Source: Planomicrobium sp. Y74 (lineage in GTDB: Bacteria > Bacillota > Bacilli > Bacillales_A > Planococcaceae). Taken from it: a stretch of 64,000 nt of DNA. The notes beneath the pieces were generated by a model. That model was not told the origin of the DNA. It worked only from the letters and a program-made list of their open reading frames with translations, and did not search any database. The position numbers were made by a program, and so were the translations under genes. How positions within the stretch are numbered: the first letter of the stretch is position 1; each line of letters starts with the position of its first letter. Location of the stretch: contig NZ_RCWH01000003.1 in NCBI RefSeq assembly GCF_003668635.1, positions 248,001 to 312,000 on the forward strand, written 5' to 3'. Shown here one piece after another: positions 25,796-34,481 of this stretch.

Positions 25796-26668
25796 TCAAA
25801 CCTCACGCTTCACAACAGGGCATGAAGGGTCGCTTGCCCATTCATTCATCGAGCCGTCATAAACCGCGACGTTGGGCTGTCCAAGATTGTTCAGGAGCAA
25901 CGCATTCCAGGTAGCGGCAATTCCGCCGCCGCAATAAGTGATGACTTTTTTATCAGGGTCGAGTGCGCCAGTTCCTTCAAAGGATGCGCGCACTTGGTCT
26001 TCATTGTAAAGCGCTTTTGTTTCTTCATCCGCATGGGCGCCGAAAAAGACGTTCGCGCTGCTCGGAATGTGTGCAGCCTGGAATTCTTCAGGCGACAGAC
26101 TGTTCAACAGGACGATTTGTTCATCATCCATCGCTTTTCGGACATCTTCTTTTGTCGCCAGCATTTCTGTTCGGCGGTTGCCGGAGAAGCTTGCTGCCGG
26201 ATAAGACGGTTGCTCCGTGGATAATTCACGGCCTTCCGCCTGCCACTTCTGGAGGCCGCCTTCTAAAATGGCAACATTATCATATCCTTCGTAGCGCATC
26301 TGCCACGCGAGGCGGGAGGCCCAGTAGGAAGCCGCAACCGATTCCCCGACTAATGCATTCTGGTCGTAAATGACCGTATAGGTGTCATCGCCGATTCCAA
26401 GCTCTGTCAATTTTTTCACGAAAGCTTCACGGGATGGTACAGTAAACGGTAAATTGGAATCTTTATCCGATAGTTCGCCCACCAAATCGGCATAAATTGC
26501 TCCTGGAATATGGCCTTGTTCATAGGAAGTTTTACCGGACTCCACGTTCGGGGGGCCGCCGCCTTCAGGGAATTTCATGAATACTGTAGCATCAACGATT
26601 CGCAGCTTAGAATCTTCTAAGCGCTCCGCGAGCCAGTCAGTTGAAACAATCAATGGAATATCATTCAT
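25796..26668 (-). CDS. Sulfurtransferase with two rhodanese domains
   Basis: A 290-residue thiosulfate or 3-mercaptopyruvate sulfurtransferase. Domain 1 (about 1-140) carries HIPGAIYADL and no active cysteine; domain 2 (about 170-285) carries AAHIPSSANVFF and the active-site loop YCGGGIAAT with Cys246 as the persulfide carrier. The loop is not the CRxGKxR of classical rhodanese nor the CGSGVT of MST, though it is closer to the latter. The start follows AAAGGAGGAG. It is cytoplasmic and appears monocistronic. The donor is unproven. Confidence 0.88.
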   Translation of the reverse strand: MNDIPLIVSTDWLAERLEDSKLRIVDATVFMKFPEGGGPPNVESGKTSYEQGHIPGAIYADLVGELSDKDSNLPFTVPSREAFVKKLTELGIGDDTYTVIYDQNALVGESVAASYWASRLAWQMRYEGYDNVAILEGGLQKWQAEGRELSTEQPSYPAASFSGNRRTEMLATKEDVRKAMDDEQIVLLNSLSPEEFQAAHIPSSANVFFGAHADEETKALYNEDQVRASFEGTGALDPDKKVITYCGGGIAATWNALLLNNLGQPNVAVYDGSMNEWASDPSCPVVKREV

Positions 26669-26842
26669 CTCGAACTCCTCCTTTGCATCTATAAATCAAC
26701 TCTACGGTTAATGAAGGAAGACGTCAAAAGTTAAGTTGGAAATTTCAGATACTGTCTGACGTTGATATTTGGTCCACCCCTACATCCGACCGGCACAGTC
26801 CATAAAACAAAAGCTGAAGCGGATGCCACAGAAGAGGAAGAA

Positions 26843-27394
26843 TTAAGTTTTTCGAACTTCATCTGCTGCTTCAGCGAACCCTTCCTGAAAAATATGATCA
26901 TTGCCGGAAAGCTGTTTGACTGTCGCAGAAGGAAGTTCTTCCATATATCTTTGCAGATGCGCAAAAGGCACAATCTCGTCACCGATACTGTGAAAAAGAA
27001 CGACATCAGGCAGGAGTGAATTTCGTGAAGCAAAATCCTCAGCCAACTCAAACTCAGCCAACTGCCAATCTTCATCAAGTCCCCAGAAAGGGGCAGAAAT
27101 CGTAATGACTTTTGAAAACGATTTTCCCAGTTCTTCTTCAGACAGGAACTTCAACAGAGCCGATCCGCCGATGGAATGGCCAACCAACACACTGCCATCT
27201 TCCAAAGCAGCCAGTTCTTCTTTTAAAACTTTTCTCCATTCCATATACTTGGGATTTTCAGGGTCAGGCATTTCGGGAGCAATCACCTGATATTCCGGAC
27301 CCAGTTCGTTCTCAAGATACTTCACCAGTCCGCTGCTTCCTTCCTGCTCTCCTTGGGGACCGGCACTATGGATGAATAAAACCTGTTTCGCCAC
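26843..27394 (-). CDS. Small serine hydrolase, RBBP9/YdeN-like
   Basis: A 183-residue single-domain alpha/beta hydrolase. The nucleophile elbow is VGHSIGGS with Ser74, the acid is probably Asp139 (HSIGDEIVPF) and the base His167 (GNDHIF), an arrangement typical of the RBBP9/YdeN group of small esterase-like proteins. It starts at GTG behind AAAGGAGAC. The substrate is unknown. It is on the same strand as the sulfurtransferase gene (175 nt apart) and the TGA-containing gene upstream, but no tight operon is evident. Confidence 0.85.
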   Translation of the reverse strand: MAKQVLFIHSAGPQGEQEGSSGLVKYLENELGPEYQVIAPEMPDPENPKYMEWRKVLKEELAALEDGSVLVGHSIGGSALLKFLSEEELGKSFSKVITISAPFWGLDEDWQLAEFELAEDFASRNSLLPDVVLFHSIGDEIVPFAHLQRYMEELPSATVKQLSGNDHIFQEGFAEAADEVRKT

Positions 27395-27460
27395 TTAAAA
27401 CGTCTCCTTTAAGTTTCCATAATATAAGAGGATTTCCGATTTATTGATAAAAGCAAGGGA

Positions 27461-28225
27461 TTACGGATTATCCTGATAGACAGCCCGTGTTCCCGATGGA
27501 AGGGTCAAAAGCTCAAGCAATTGGTCCACAACTTTCTTCCTTGTATCGAAGTCGAAAGGTTCGCCGCAAGGCCGGCCCATTTTGAACGGAACATGCATTG
27601 TTCGTGGAGCTGCGACTTTATCGGTTACTTCCGGGAACAGCGTAATCATGGCGGTTGGAATATTTGAAGCTTCTAAAGCCCGGGCATACAGCCCGAGTAC
27701 GTTATGGCAGGATCCTCAGCCAGGCACAAGCAACGCAGCGCCGATTCCTTCGTTAAGGAAAAGCTCGACTACTTTTGGAATCGATTCCTGTTCGACTAAA
27801 GCCGTATCCAGGATGCCGCCGTTCAATCCGATGTTAATAGAAGAAAGGGACCCGATTTTCCCGTCGGCTGCAGCTTGCTTTAGCTGCGGCAGTGGAAAGA
27901 CGATTGTCGGATCCGATTTTGCAAATTTCGTATCAATGTAAATATGTGTTACCGTCAGGTCTTGTTCTGTTACATCAGATGGGACGATCCTGAAAGTATG
28001 GTCGCCGGCCGGGTTATCCACCTCAAAAGGTTCGTCCCTTTTGAGGTGGATACCTGCAGTTGACACTAGTGCCACTTTGCATTCGTTCAAGGGCTTAGAC
28101 AAAATAGCTTCCGCCGGGCTCGTGTGTTCCTTCATATGGCTCATGGTGAACTTTTTATAAGCTCCCGTGAAGTTCCCGGAAAAAGTCCGCGACATTTTCG
28201 ACTTGATCTTTGTCTTCATTTTCAT
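27461..28225 (-). CDS. UGSC-family (seleno)protein with in-frame TGA at Sec position
   Basis: Read through one in-frame TGA (27718-27716), this is a 254-residue protein related to the GrdB/PrdB-type reductase selenoprotein group. The codons at the TGA read VPG-[TGA]-Gly-Ser-Cys-His-Asn, giving residue 170 as U followed by GSC, exactly the U-G-S-C motif for which the UGSC family is named. Coding quality is equal on both sides: AALLVPG before, and VLGLYARALEASNIPTAMIT then FKMGRPCGEPF after. A 7-bp stem with loop UGUAU starts 19 nt after the TGA. The start at 28225 has GGAGGA upstream. Either selenocysteine is inserted here or a Cys codon has mutated. No sel genes are in the window, and the function of the family is unknown. 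Confidence 0.75.
27679..27697 (-). promoter_or_regulatory. bSECIS-like hairpin after the TGA codon
   Basis: CTCGGGC, loop TGTAT, GCCCGGG: seven pairs, one of them G-U. The loop begins 25 nt past the TGA and has G as its second base, within the ranges described for bacterial SECIS elements (small apical loop, G in the first two loop bases, about 16-37 nt from UGA). Confidence 0.5.
28016..28051 (-). other. Perfect 15-bp inverted repeat inside coding region
   Basis: ATCCACCTCAAAAGG (28016-28030) and CCTTTTGAGGTGGAT (28037-28051) are exact inverted copies with a 6-nt loop, inside the UGSC gene and about 300 nt upstream of its TGA. No T-run follows, so it is not a terminator. Confidence 0.9.
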
Positions 28226-28431
28226 GAATCCGCATTCCTCCGTTTCAGCTTGTTTTATGTTAATAATTCGCTGTCTGATTGCAAATTCCTTTATTGGGGC
28301 AGTGATTAATTGCCAGGCTGCATAAATCTGAAGTTAAAGTAAAGAACATATGACTTCTCTCCTAAAACGGTATATTCCATAAGACTATTGATGCTTTTAT
28401 GTGAAATATAGTAAAAAAATTATATTTTATA

Positions 28432-28460
28432 TTGAATATTATACCAATTCAGAATATTAT
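28432..28460 (+). promoter_or_regulatory. Putative promoter of excalibur gene
   Basis: TTGAAT and TATTAT are 17 bp apart in a very A/T-rich stretch, 42 bp upstream of the start; TATAAT also occurs at 28460-28465. Confidence 0.45.
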
Positions 28461-28501
28461 ATAATTAGTTTCAAAATACAGGAATAAGAAAGGAGAAAAA
28501 A

Positions 28502-28924
28502 ATGAAAAAAGGTCTTGCAGGAATTTTAACTGGTTCGATTTTATTTATGGGAACGACGTTCAGTGTGGCTGCTGATGAACACATTGACAAAGATTGTGGG
28601 GATTTTGCTGATCATAACGAAGTTATGGCTTTTTGGTATGAAAATGGATACAGTGCCGAAAATGACCCACATGATCTTGACCGTGATAACGACGGTCTGG
28701 CTTGTGAAGTCAGCCAGTCTGAATATGACAATTATGTAGCCAGCCAGGAAGACGATGATTCTGTTGAAGAAGAACAAGGTGAAAACGCTGCAGAAAATGA
28801 AAGTGAAGAAGGCGCTGCTTTGCCTGATACGGCATCAAACGGACCTCTTATGATGTTGTTCGGTGCTGGAGTTGCGGGTGCCGGGTCATTGCTTTTATTC
28901 CGTCGTAAAAGTAAAACAGCCTAA
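28502..28924 (+). CDS. Wall-anchored excalibur calcium-binding protein
   Basis: A 140-residue exported protein. The signal peptide (1-24) ends in Val-Ala-Ala. An excalibur domain (about 28-70) has Cys32 and the calcium-loop signature DLDRDNDGLACE (58-69). An acidic linker follows, then a sorting signal: LPDTAS (107-112), a hydrophobic stretch, and the basic tail RRKSKTA. The LPDTA pentapeptide is close to the LPNTA type used by class D sortases, and a class D sortase gene follows 52 nt downstream. So this protein is probably attached to peptidoglycan by that enzyme. The start follows AGAAAGGAG. The wider function of excalibur proteins is not established. Confidence 0.88.
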   Translation: MKKGLAGILTGSILFMGTTFSVAADEHIDKDCGDFADHNEVMAFWYENGYSAENDPHDLDRDNDGLACEVSQSEYDNYVASQEDDDSVEEEQGENAAENESEEGAALPDTASNGPLMMLFGAGVAGAGSLLLFRRKSKTA

Positions 28925-28932
28925 TGCAAACA

Positions 28933-28958
28933 AACGGCAGGAAAAATCCTGCCGTTTT
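28933..28958 (+). terminator. Attenuating hairpin between excalibur gene and sortase
   Basis: AACGGCAGGA, AAAA loop, TCCTGCCGTT, then only TT-AC. The T-run is short, so it probably lowers but does not abolish sortase transcription. Confidence 0.75.
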
Positions 28959-28976
28959 ACTTCGAGGTGATGGTTG

Positions 28977-29615
28977 ATGAGGCGCTTATTGGGGCTAATC
29001 CTGCTGCTGGTCGGATTGGCAATAGCGGTAACAAACTTTCTGGAATGGAACGCCGGGCAAACAGCTGCCCAGGATTTCACTCTAGAAGAAGTTCAAGATT
29101 TTGACAAAATCGAAAAGACAACCGAAAAAGAGATGCTGTTTACGCCGCCTCCAATAAAAGAAGATCCTGTTCCTCTTCTCACTGCAGATGCAGCGCATGA
29201 AACAGGGGAGGAAATGGCTACTCTTCTGATTCCTGAAATCGAAAAAAAATATTCGGTTTACTGGGGCACTGATCCAGCTACTCTGAATCAGGGAGTCGGA
29301 ATGTTTGTAAGTGATCTGACTACTTTGCCCGGAGGCAATGGCCATACGGTTCTAAGCGGTCATCGTGATACGGTATTTACCGGTCTGGGTGAATTGGAAG
29401 AGTCGGATTTGCTTTACGTGGAATACGGGACAGAAGTTTTTGTTTATGAGATTACGGATATCTGGATAACACATGAAAACGATAGATTGGTCATCGTGGA
29501 AAAAGATGAATCGACTTTGACGCTGACGACTTGTTATCCTTTTGACTTCATCGGATTTGCGCCTGAACGTTATATTGTGCAGGGTAAATTGATTGCTGAC
29601 CATAACAGTCAATAG
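28977..29615 (+). CDS. Class D sortase
   Basis: A 212-residue membrane-anchored transpeptidase that cuts an LPxTA-type sorting signal and attaches the protein to the cell wall. An N-terminal membrane helix (LLGLILLLVGLAIAVTNFL) precedes a stalk, and the sortase barrel carries His129 (VLSGHRDTVF), Cys186 (LTLTTCYPF) and Arg198 (APERYIVQG). The short length and TLTTCYPF block fit class D. GAGGTGA ends 6 nt before the ATG at 28977; a TTG three bases earlier is also possible. It is downstream of its likely substrate, behind a weak terminator. Confidence 0.9.
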   Translation: MRRLLGLILLLVGLAIAVTNFLEWNAGQTAAQDFTLEEVQDFDKIEKTTEKEMLFTPPPIKEDPVPLLTADAAHETGEEMATLLIPEIEKKYSVYWGTDPATLNQGVGMFVSDLTTLPGGNGHTVLSGHRDTVFTGLGELEESDLLYVEYGTEVFVYEITDIWITHENDRLVIVEKDESTLTLTTCYPFDFIGFAPERYIVQGKLIADHNSQ

Positions 29616-29633
29616 AGAGACTCTGCATTAAGG

Positions 29634-29678
29634 GAAAAATCCATCTTCCAGAAGAATATTAAGGAAGATGGATTTTTC
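29634..29678. terminator. Bidirectional terminator
   Basis: GAAAAATCCATCTTCC and GGAAGATGGATTTTTC pair perfectly over 16 bp around a 13-nt loop, between the convergent sortase and amidohydrolase genes. Confidence 0.9.
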
Positions 29679-29725
29679 ATTTGCCCAAAAGCATAAGAGA
29701 TGTAAATATTAGAGTCTTATAACCT

Positions 29726-31324
29726 CTAAGAAAAAACGCGCTCTCCCTGGGACCAGGTTTCTTTTACTTTCAAATTTTGCAGCTGAAAATCATCTACTAG
29801 CTTTGGATGATCAGAAAGCAGGATGAAGTCAGCCGGGTAGCCTTCCTCGACCTTCCCTTTGCGATCTTCCTGGAATTCGAGCATTGCAGGGACTTCCGTA
29901 TAACCTTTATAAATCTCATCAATTGTCAATTTTTCTTCCGGAATCCAACCGCCTTCGGGCTTCCCTTGTTGATCAGTCCGGTTGACAGCTGCGAACATTT
30001 CTACCATAGGAGACAAGGGACCAATCGGGCAGTCTGAACTGCAAGTGAATGGAATTCCTCTTTGATAAACTGATTTCCATGGATTGCAGTAACGTTCACG
30101 CTCTTCGCCGACCCATTTTGCTGTTTTGGAATATTCCTTCATCATGAATCCGGGCTGAGTTTCCAAATAAGGTTTTACTTTGGCCAGCCGATCCAGCAAG
30201 TCTGGTGCCAGTACCTGAGCATGGATGATGCGGTGACGCATTTTTTCTGCACCGACATTTTCAATTGCATCAAGAGCAGTCTCGACAGAACGGTCGCCTA
30301 TAGCGTGCATAGCCACCTGCATATTGTTTTCATCGGCGTATGCAACCATTTCCTGTAAGTCTTCAGGTGGGTAGTTTAAAACTCCGGATGTTTCAGGTGA
30401 ATCATCATAAGGCTTTCTTAAGGCGGAAGTGTGCAGACGCTGCGTTCCATCCAGGAAAATCTTAAAAGCTCCCAATTTGACGCGGTCCGTTCCATCACCT
30501 GTCCGTTTAGAGGAACTTTCAATGTACTTTTTCATATCTTCCAAACCGAAAACATAATGGTGCAAGTGGACATCGATGCCAAGCCTGTCTTCTTTTTCGA
30601 GTTCCGTGTAGGCGTCCCATAAAACATCGAAAGAGCCCACGTAATTCAAATCATCTGTATGCACAGACGTGATGCCTTGTTCCAATAGTTTTGGAATGGC
30701 ATCAGCGACCGCTTCCTTGATCTCATCTTTCTCTTTATTGCGGAAATGGAATTTGATGAAGTGGACTACGGTATCTTTGAACCTGCCTGTCCAGTCGCCA
30801 TTTTCATCTTTTTCAACAAACTCTTCGGGAAACTGGGTCAAATCATCTTTTTCTTTGATGATTTTCATCGCTTCTTCGTTGACGACACATTCATGGCCAT
30901 CATCATGCAAGAAAAAAACCGGCCGCTCATAATCCAATTCTTCGATTTCCTTGGCGGTCAGCGGGTGATCGATATCGTCGAATTCGTCATCCATCAATCC
31001 TCGTCCGATTACCCATTCGTGTTCTTCCATTTCTTCATGGTTGTATTCATTTTTGACAACTTCCTTCATTTCTTTCCATGATTTAACTTCCCGCAAATCA
31101 AGCTCTTTGCTCATTAAGCCGAAACGGAGCAGGTGCATATGGCTGTCATTGAAAGAAGGAGCTAAGGTCAACCCTTTCCCATCAATGATGTCTCCGCTCT
31201 GTTCGTCTGTAACGCCTTTATTAATTGAAGCGAATTTACCGTTTTCTATGGTTAAACTGAAAATTGCATTGGGATCGTCCTCGTGGTTTGGTCTGTACAA
31301 CTTCACGTTCTTGATGATTTTCAA
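29726..31324 (-). CDS. Metal-dependent amidohydrolase, YtcJ-type
   Basis: A 532-residue member of the amidohydrolase-3 (YtcJ/LAF3) family. The metal site begins with SHMHL (His62, His64), followed by further ligands in VAMHAIGDR, HRIIHAQ and the Asp of CSSDCPIGP. The N- and C-terminal strands form the composite sandwich (IIDGKGLTLAPSFND near 45-60; PADFILLSDHP near the end). It is unusually acidic, which is common in salt-tolerant organisms. The start is TTG with AAAGGAGG 8 nt upstream. It is monocistronic. The substrate is not known. Confidence 0.87.
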   Translation of the reverse strand: MKIIKNVKLYRPNHEDDPNAIFSLTIENGKFASINKGVTDEQSGDIIDGKGLTLAPSFNDSHMHLLRFGLMSKELDLREVKSWKEMKEVVKNEYNHEEMEEHEWVIGRGLMDDEFDDIDHPLTAKEIEELDYERPVFFLHDDGHECVVNEEAMKIIKEKDDLTQFPEEFVEKDENGDWTGRFKDTVVHFIKFHFRNKEKDEIKEAVADAIPKLLEQGITSVHTDDLNYVGSFDVLWDAYTELEKEDRLGIDVHLHHYVFGLEDMKKYIESSSKRTGDGTDRVKLGAFKIFLDGTQRLHTSALRKPYDDSPETSGVLNYPPEDLQEMVAYADENNMQVAMHAIGDRSVETALDAIENVGAEKMRHRIIHAQVLAPDLLDRLAKVKPYLETQPGFMMKEYSKTAKWVGEERERYCNPWKSVYQRGIPFTCSSDCPIGPLSPMVEMFAAVNRTDQQGKPEGGWIPEEKLTIDEIYKGYTEVPAMLEFQEDRKGKVEEGYPADFILLSDHPKLVDDFQLQNLKVKETWSQGERVFS

Positions 31325-31481
31325 TTGTCTTACCTCCTTTAGGCTTTATAAAAATTGTTTTCCCAGCTAAAAAAGATTCAAACAGCATAAAAGGAGAGGC
31401 GGCCAAGCAGCTTTTTAGCAGAGCAATAACTTTAGGGATGAAAGACAAGCAATAAGCCCTTCAATCTTATAAGTACCGGAA

Positions 31482-31507
31482 CTTTTTTAAAAGGAAAAAT
31501 CGGGTAT
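31482..31507 (+). promoter_or_regulatory. Possible sigma-B promoter of yfhO-like gene
   Basis: CTTTTT, 14 bp, GGGTAT resembles the general-stress consensus GTTTaa-N13-15-GGGwAt (perfect -10, 4 of 6 at -35), 101 bp before the next start. Confidence 0.4.
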
Positions 31508-31608
31508 ACAAACAATGACGTAATAACCCAAGCAGCCTGAATCCGACTCCAACTCCAACCTTATTCCTTATGCCGGTGCAACCGCATTCAGAATAAAGAA
31601 GGTGACTT

Positions 31609-34350
31609 ATGAAAAAGTGGCGTACTTTTTTTATACTTATTGTCCTTTGCCTCTTTTTAAGTGCGGCAGCCCATACCGCTTATCTGCTGGAATGGGCGGG
31701 AGATCGTTTTATGCTCGGTCCAAACGATGGACTGTCACAGATGATGCCATTCAAGGCGATACTCTATGAACAATACACTTCAGGTGAATTTTTCTATTCA
31801 TCTTCTTTCGGCTTGGGCAGCGGGACCTATAGTGGCCTATCTTATTATTTTGCCACTTCGTTTGTATTCGCACTGACCGTAGTATTCTTTTTCCTGCTGG
31901 AAATGGCCGGGATTATTACAGAGCCCGACGTCTTGTTCTGGGCGCATGCCGCTGTCTTCATCAATATCACACGTCTTACAGCAGTGCTTTTCATCAGTTT
32001 TCACGTCTTCCGCTATATGAAATTCAAGCCGGTGCCCGCCTTTCTCGGAGCCAGCATCTATGGATTATCCAGCATGTATTTTCGCCATGCCGTTTACTGG
32101 GAATTCTTTGCGGATGCTTATTTGTGGCTGCCATTCCTCATTTTCGGCATCGAAAAAATCTTCCGTGAAGCTAAGCCGGGCTGGTTCCTCGCTGCAGTCG
32201 CTGTATCGATGATCGACAGCTTCTACTTCGCCTATGTGAATTTTCTGCTTGCCGGCATTTACATCCTGTTCCGGCTCTTTATGCCGCTCGCGGAAAATGA
32301 AATCAGAAGAAGCAAAGCAGTCGTACTTTTTTTCATAAGCGGTGTAATCGGAGCGGGTATCAGCGCAGTATCTTTTATACCGGCTGTGCATGCATTCATA
32401 CACAATCACCGGCCTGCTTATGTCCATGAAATTGACTGGCTGATGTTCCACGATAACATTCTATTCACGAGCAGTTATGTCATTTTGCCGGCAGCAGGTG
32501 TCGGACTGGCTGGTGCTTTTCCTCTTTACCGCGATCCCCGATTCCGCTTTTTCGTATCGCTCATAATGTTTGGCGTATTGCTCCATTACAGTCCGCAAGT
32601 TGCCAGTGTCTTTAACGGCTTTTCCGCGCCTCAATTCCGGTGGGAATATTTCCTTTCCTTTGTTTCCGGCGGTGCTGTCGCAGCCGGCTTCAGCAAACTC
32701 CCTGTATTGACTGTTAAAGATTTTACGCTTGCTGGGGGTCTGGCGCTGCTGGTTTACGGATTGTTTGCTTTATATGATGACAGACTCGAGATCCGGGCAC
32801 TTTTTATCTTCACTGCGGTAAGCGCAAGCTTATTCGTCTATATACTCTTTGCTTTGGCTGTTAAAAGAAATTCCAAGAAAGGGCAGGCGGCCGTCGCTGT
32901 ACTTCTGGTCTTGCTTTTTTTAGCGGCGGGCTACCAATTTGCCCTTGCCGTCGCCGAAGACGGAGTAACGATCCAGTTTCCGCTGTTCCTGGGTGTACTT
33001 GGCTCAGCGTTGTTTACATTTATGCTGTTATTGCGTGCTGTCCGGAACCAGTCAAAAATCGGTGAGGCCGTAGCTTTTATTGTCATAACCCTGCTGGTGC
33101 TGGCCAACGGTTTTCAGTATGTAAATCTTATAAATGGCGGCAATACACAAAAAGTTTCGGAAGAATACATTATGGGCGAGGATTATGATGATCCGGAAAT
33201 CAACAGGCTTCTTGCAGAAGTTGAAGAACGTGATGCCTTTTCTTTCTACCGCATCGATTGGATGGAAGGAGTGCGGAACAATACACCGATCGTCGAGGAT
33301 TTTTACGGATTAAGTGCCTATTCCAGCATTCTCAATGAAGAATTGCTGTATTTTTACTTGTATGAACTTGAAATCGATATGGCGCGTGAAAGTGTCAGCC
33401 GCTACGCGACGCTTGGCAAGCGCACCAATTTGCACAGCTTGCTGCTCGGCAACTATGTCATACTTCCGCATGGCGATGAAAATGTGCCGGCCGGTTTTGA
33501 GGAAATTCTAGCCTCGGAAAATTTTACAGTTTACGAAAATCAATTGCCGCTGCCGTTTGTGCGTTCCGCAACTGCGACTTACAGTGAAGACAGCCTTGCC
33601 GATGAACCGGTGCTCCGGCGCGAACATGCGATGCTGTCTGGCGTCGTTTTGAAAAATCCTGCTGAGGAGGCTGTGCTTCCGCCGGAACCGGAAGCGTTGG
33701 CATTTGAAGTTAACGGAATTGAAGCGACTTATGAAGATGGTGTGCTTGATGTATCGGGCGAAACAGGCGGCATCGATTTGATGCTGAAAGATGCCGTGCC
33801 GGAAGAAAGCGATTTATATGTCGCATTTCATCTGGTCAACCGAGCTGAAAATCAGGGATTTCCACTGACGGTTAATTCGTACAAAACATCGAGGAAGTCG
33901 AATGTGTCTGTCTATAAGACGTTTGTCGACGATTTGACCATTCGTATACCGGCAGATAGTACTGTTCGACTCCGTGTTCCCGAAGGAACCTATGAACTTA
34001 CTGAACTTGCCGTCTATGAAGAGCCTTATGACGTGCTGCGCTCCGAAGTGGTAGAGGCTGATGGAGGCAATCGTTTTGAATGGAGCGGCAGCAGGATTCA
34101 GGCGGATTATCTGAATGCTGGAAACGATGAATTCATTGTGTTTCCTGTGCCTTATGAAGTAGGCTGGACTGCGGAAGTCAACGGGGAAATGAGGGAAGTT
34201 CTGGAAGCAAACTATGCTTTTCTCGCTGTCCCCGCATCTCCTGGGGTAAATGAAATCAGATTGACTTATCGGCCGCCGCATTTTTGGAAATCACTGTTGC
34301 TCAGCGTAATGTCTCTATTGGCAGGTATTTTTTATCTGTGGAAACGGTAA
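31609..34350 (+). CDS. yfhO: YfhO family polytopic membrane protein
   Basis: A 913-residue member of the YfhO family, membrane enzymes resembling GT-C glycosyltransferases. In B. subtilis YfhO is needed with CsbB to glycosylate lipoteichoic acid. About thirteen membrane helices span residues 5-500. Near the N-terminus lies GPNDGLSQMMPFK with the Asp expected for GT-C catalysis, and the Gly-rich SSFGLGSGTYSGLSYY loop is typical. An extracytoplasmic domain of ~370 residues follows, ending in a helix and the basic tail LWKR. No csbB-like gene is adjacent here, so the sugar donor system lies elsewhere. Terminated by a strong hairpin. Confidence 0.85.
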   Translation: MKKWRTFFILIVLCLFLSAAAHTAYLLEWAGDRFMLGPNDGLSQMMPFKAILYEQYTSGEFFYSSSFGLGSGTYSGLSYYFATSFVFALTVVFFFLLEMAGIITEPDVLFWAHAAVFINITRLTAVLFISFHVFRYMKFKPVPAFLGASIYGLSSMYFRHAVYWEFFADAYLWLPFLIFGIEKIFREAKPGWFLAAVAVSMIDSFYFAYVNFLLAGIYILFRLFMPLAENEIRRSKAVVLFFISGVIGAGISAVSFIPAVHAFIHNHRPAYVHEIDWLMFHDNILFTSSYVILPAAGVGLAGAFPLYRDPRFRFFVSLIMFGVLLHYSPQVASVFNGFSAPQFRWEYFLSFVSGGAVAAGFSKLPVLTVKDFTLAGGLALLVYGLFALYDDRLEIRALFIFTAVSASLFVYILFALAVKRNSKKGQAAVAVLLVLLFLAAGYQFALAVAEDGVTIQFPLFLGVLGSALFTFMLLLRAVRNQSKIGEAVAFIVITLLVLANGFQYVNLINGGNTQKVSEEYIMGEDYDDPEINRLLAEVEERDAFSFYRIDWMEGVRNNTPIVEDFYGLSAYSSILNEELLYFYLYELEIDMARESVSRYATLGKRTNLHSLLLGNYVILPHGDENVPAGFEEILASENFTVYENQLPLPFVRSATATYSEDSLADEPVLRREHAMLSGVVLKNPAEEAVLPPEPEALAFEVNGIEATYEDGVLDVSGETGGIDLMLKDAVPEESDLYVAFHLVNRAENQGFPLTVNSYKTSRKSNVSVYKTFVDDLTIRIPADSTVRLRVPEGTYELTELAVYEEPYDVLRSEVVEADGGNRFEWSGSRIQADYLNAGNDEFIVFPVPYEVGWTAEVNGEMREVLEANYAFLAVPASPGVNEIRLTYRPPHFWKSLLLSVMSLLAGIFYLWKR

Positions 34351-34354
34351 AAGC

Positions 34355-34392
34355 AAAGGAGAGCCGGTCCCGTTATGCCGGCTCTCCTTTTC
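34355..34392 (+). terminator. Terminator of yfhO-like gene
   Basis: AAAGGAGAGCCGG pairs with CCGGCTCTCCTTT around a 10-nt loop, followed by TTCT. Confidence 0.85.
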
Positions 34393-34481
34393 TACCGGTG
34401 CATCTATTCGCTGAATAAGAATGAAGGCGCAGAAGATAGGGTAGGGAAGAATAACAGAAGCTTGAATCAGGAGTGATGGAA

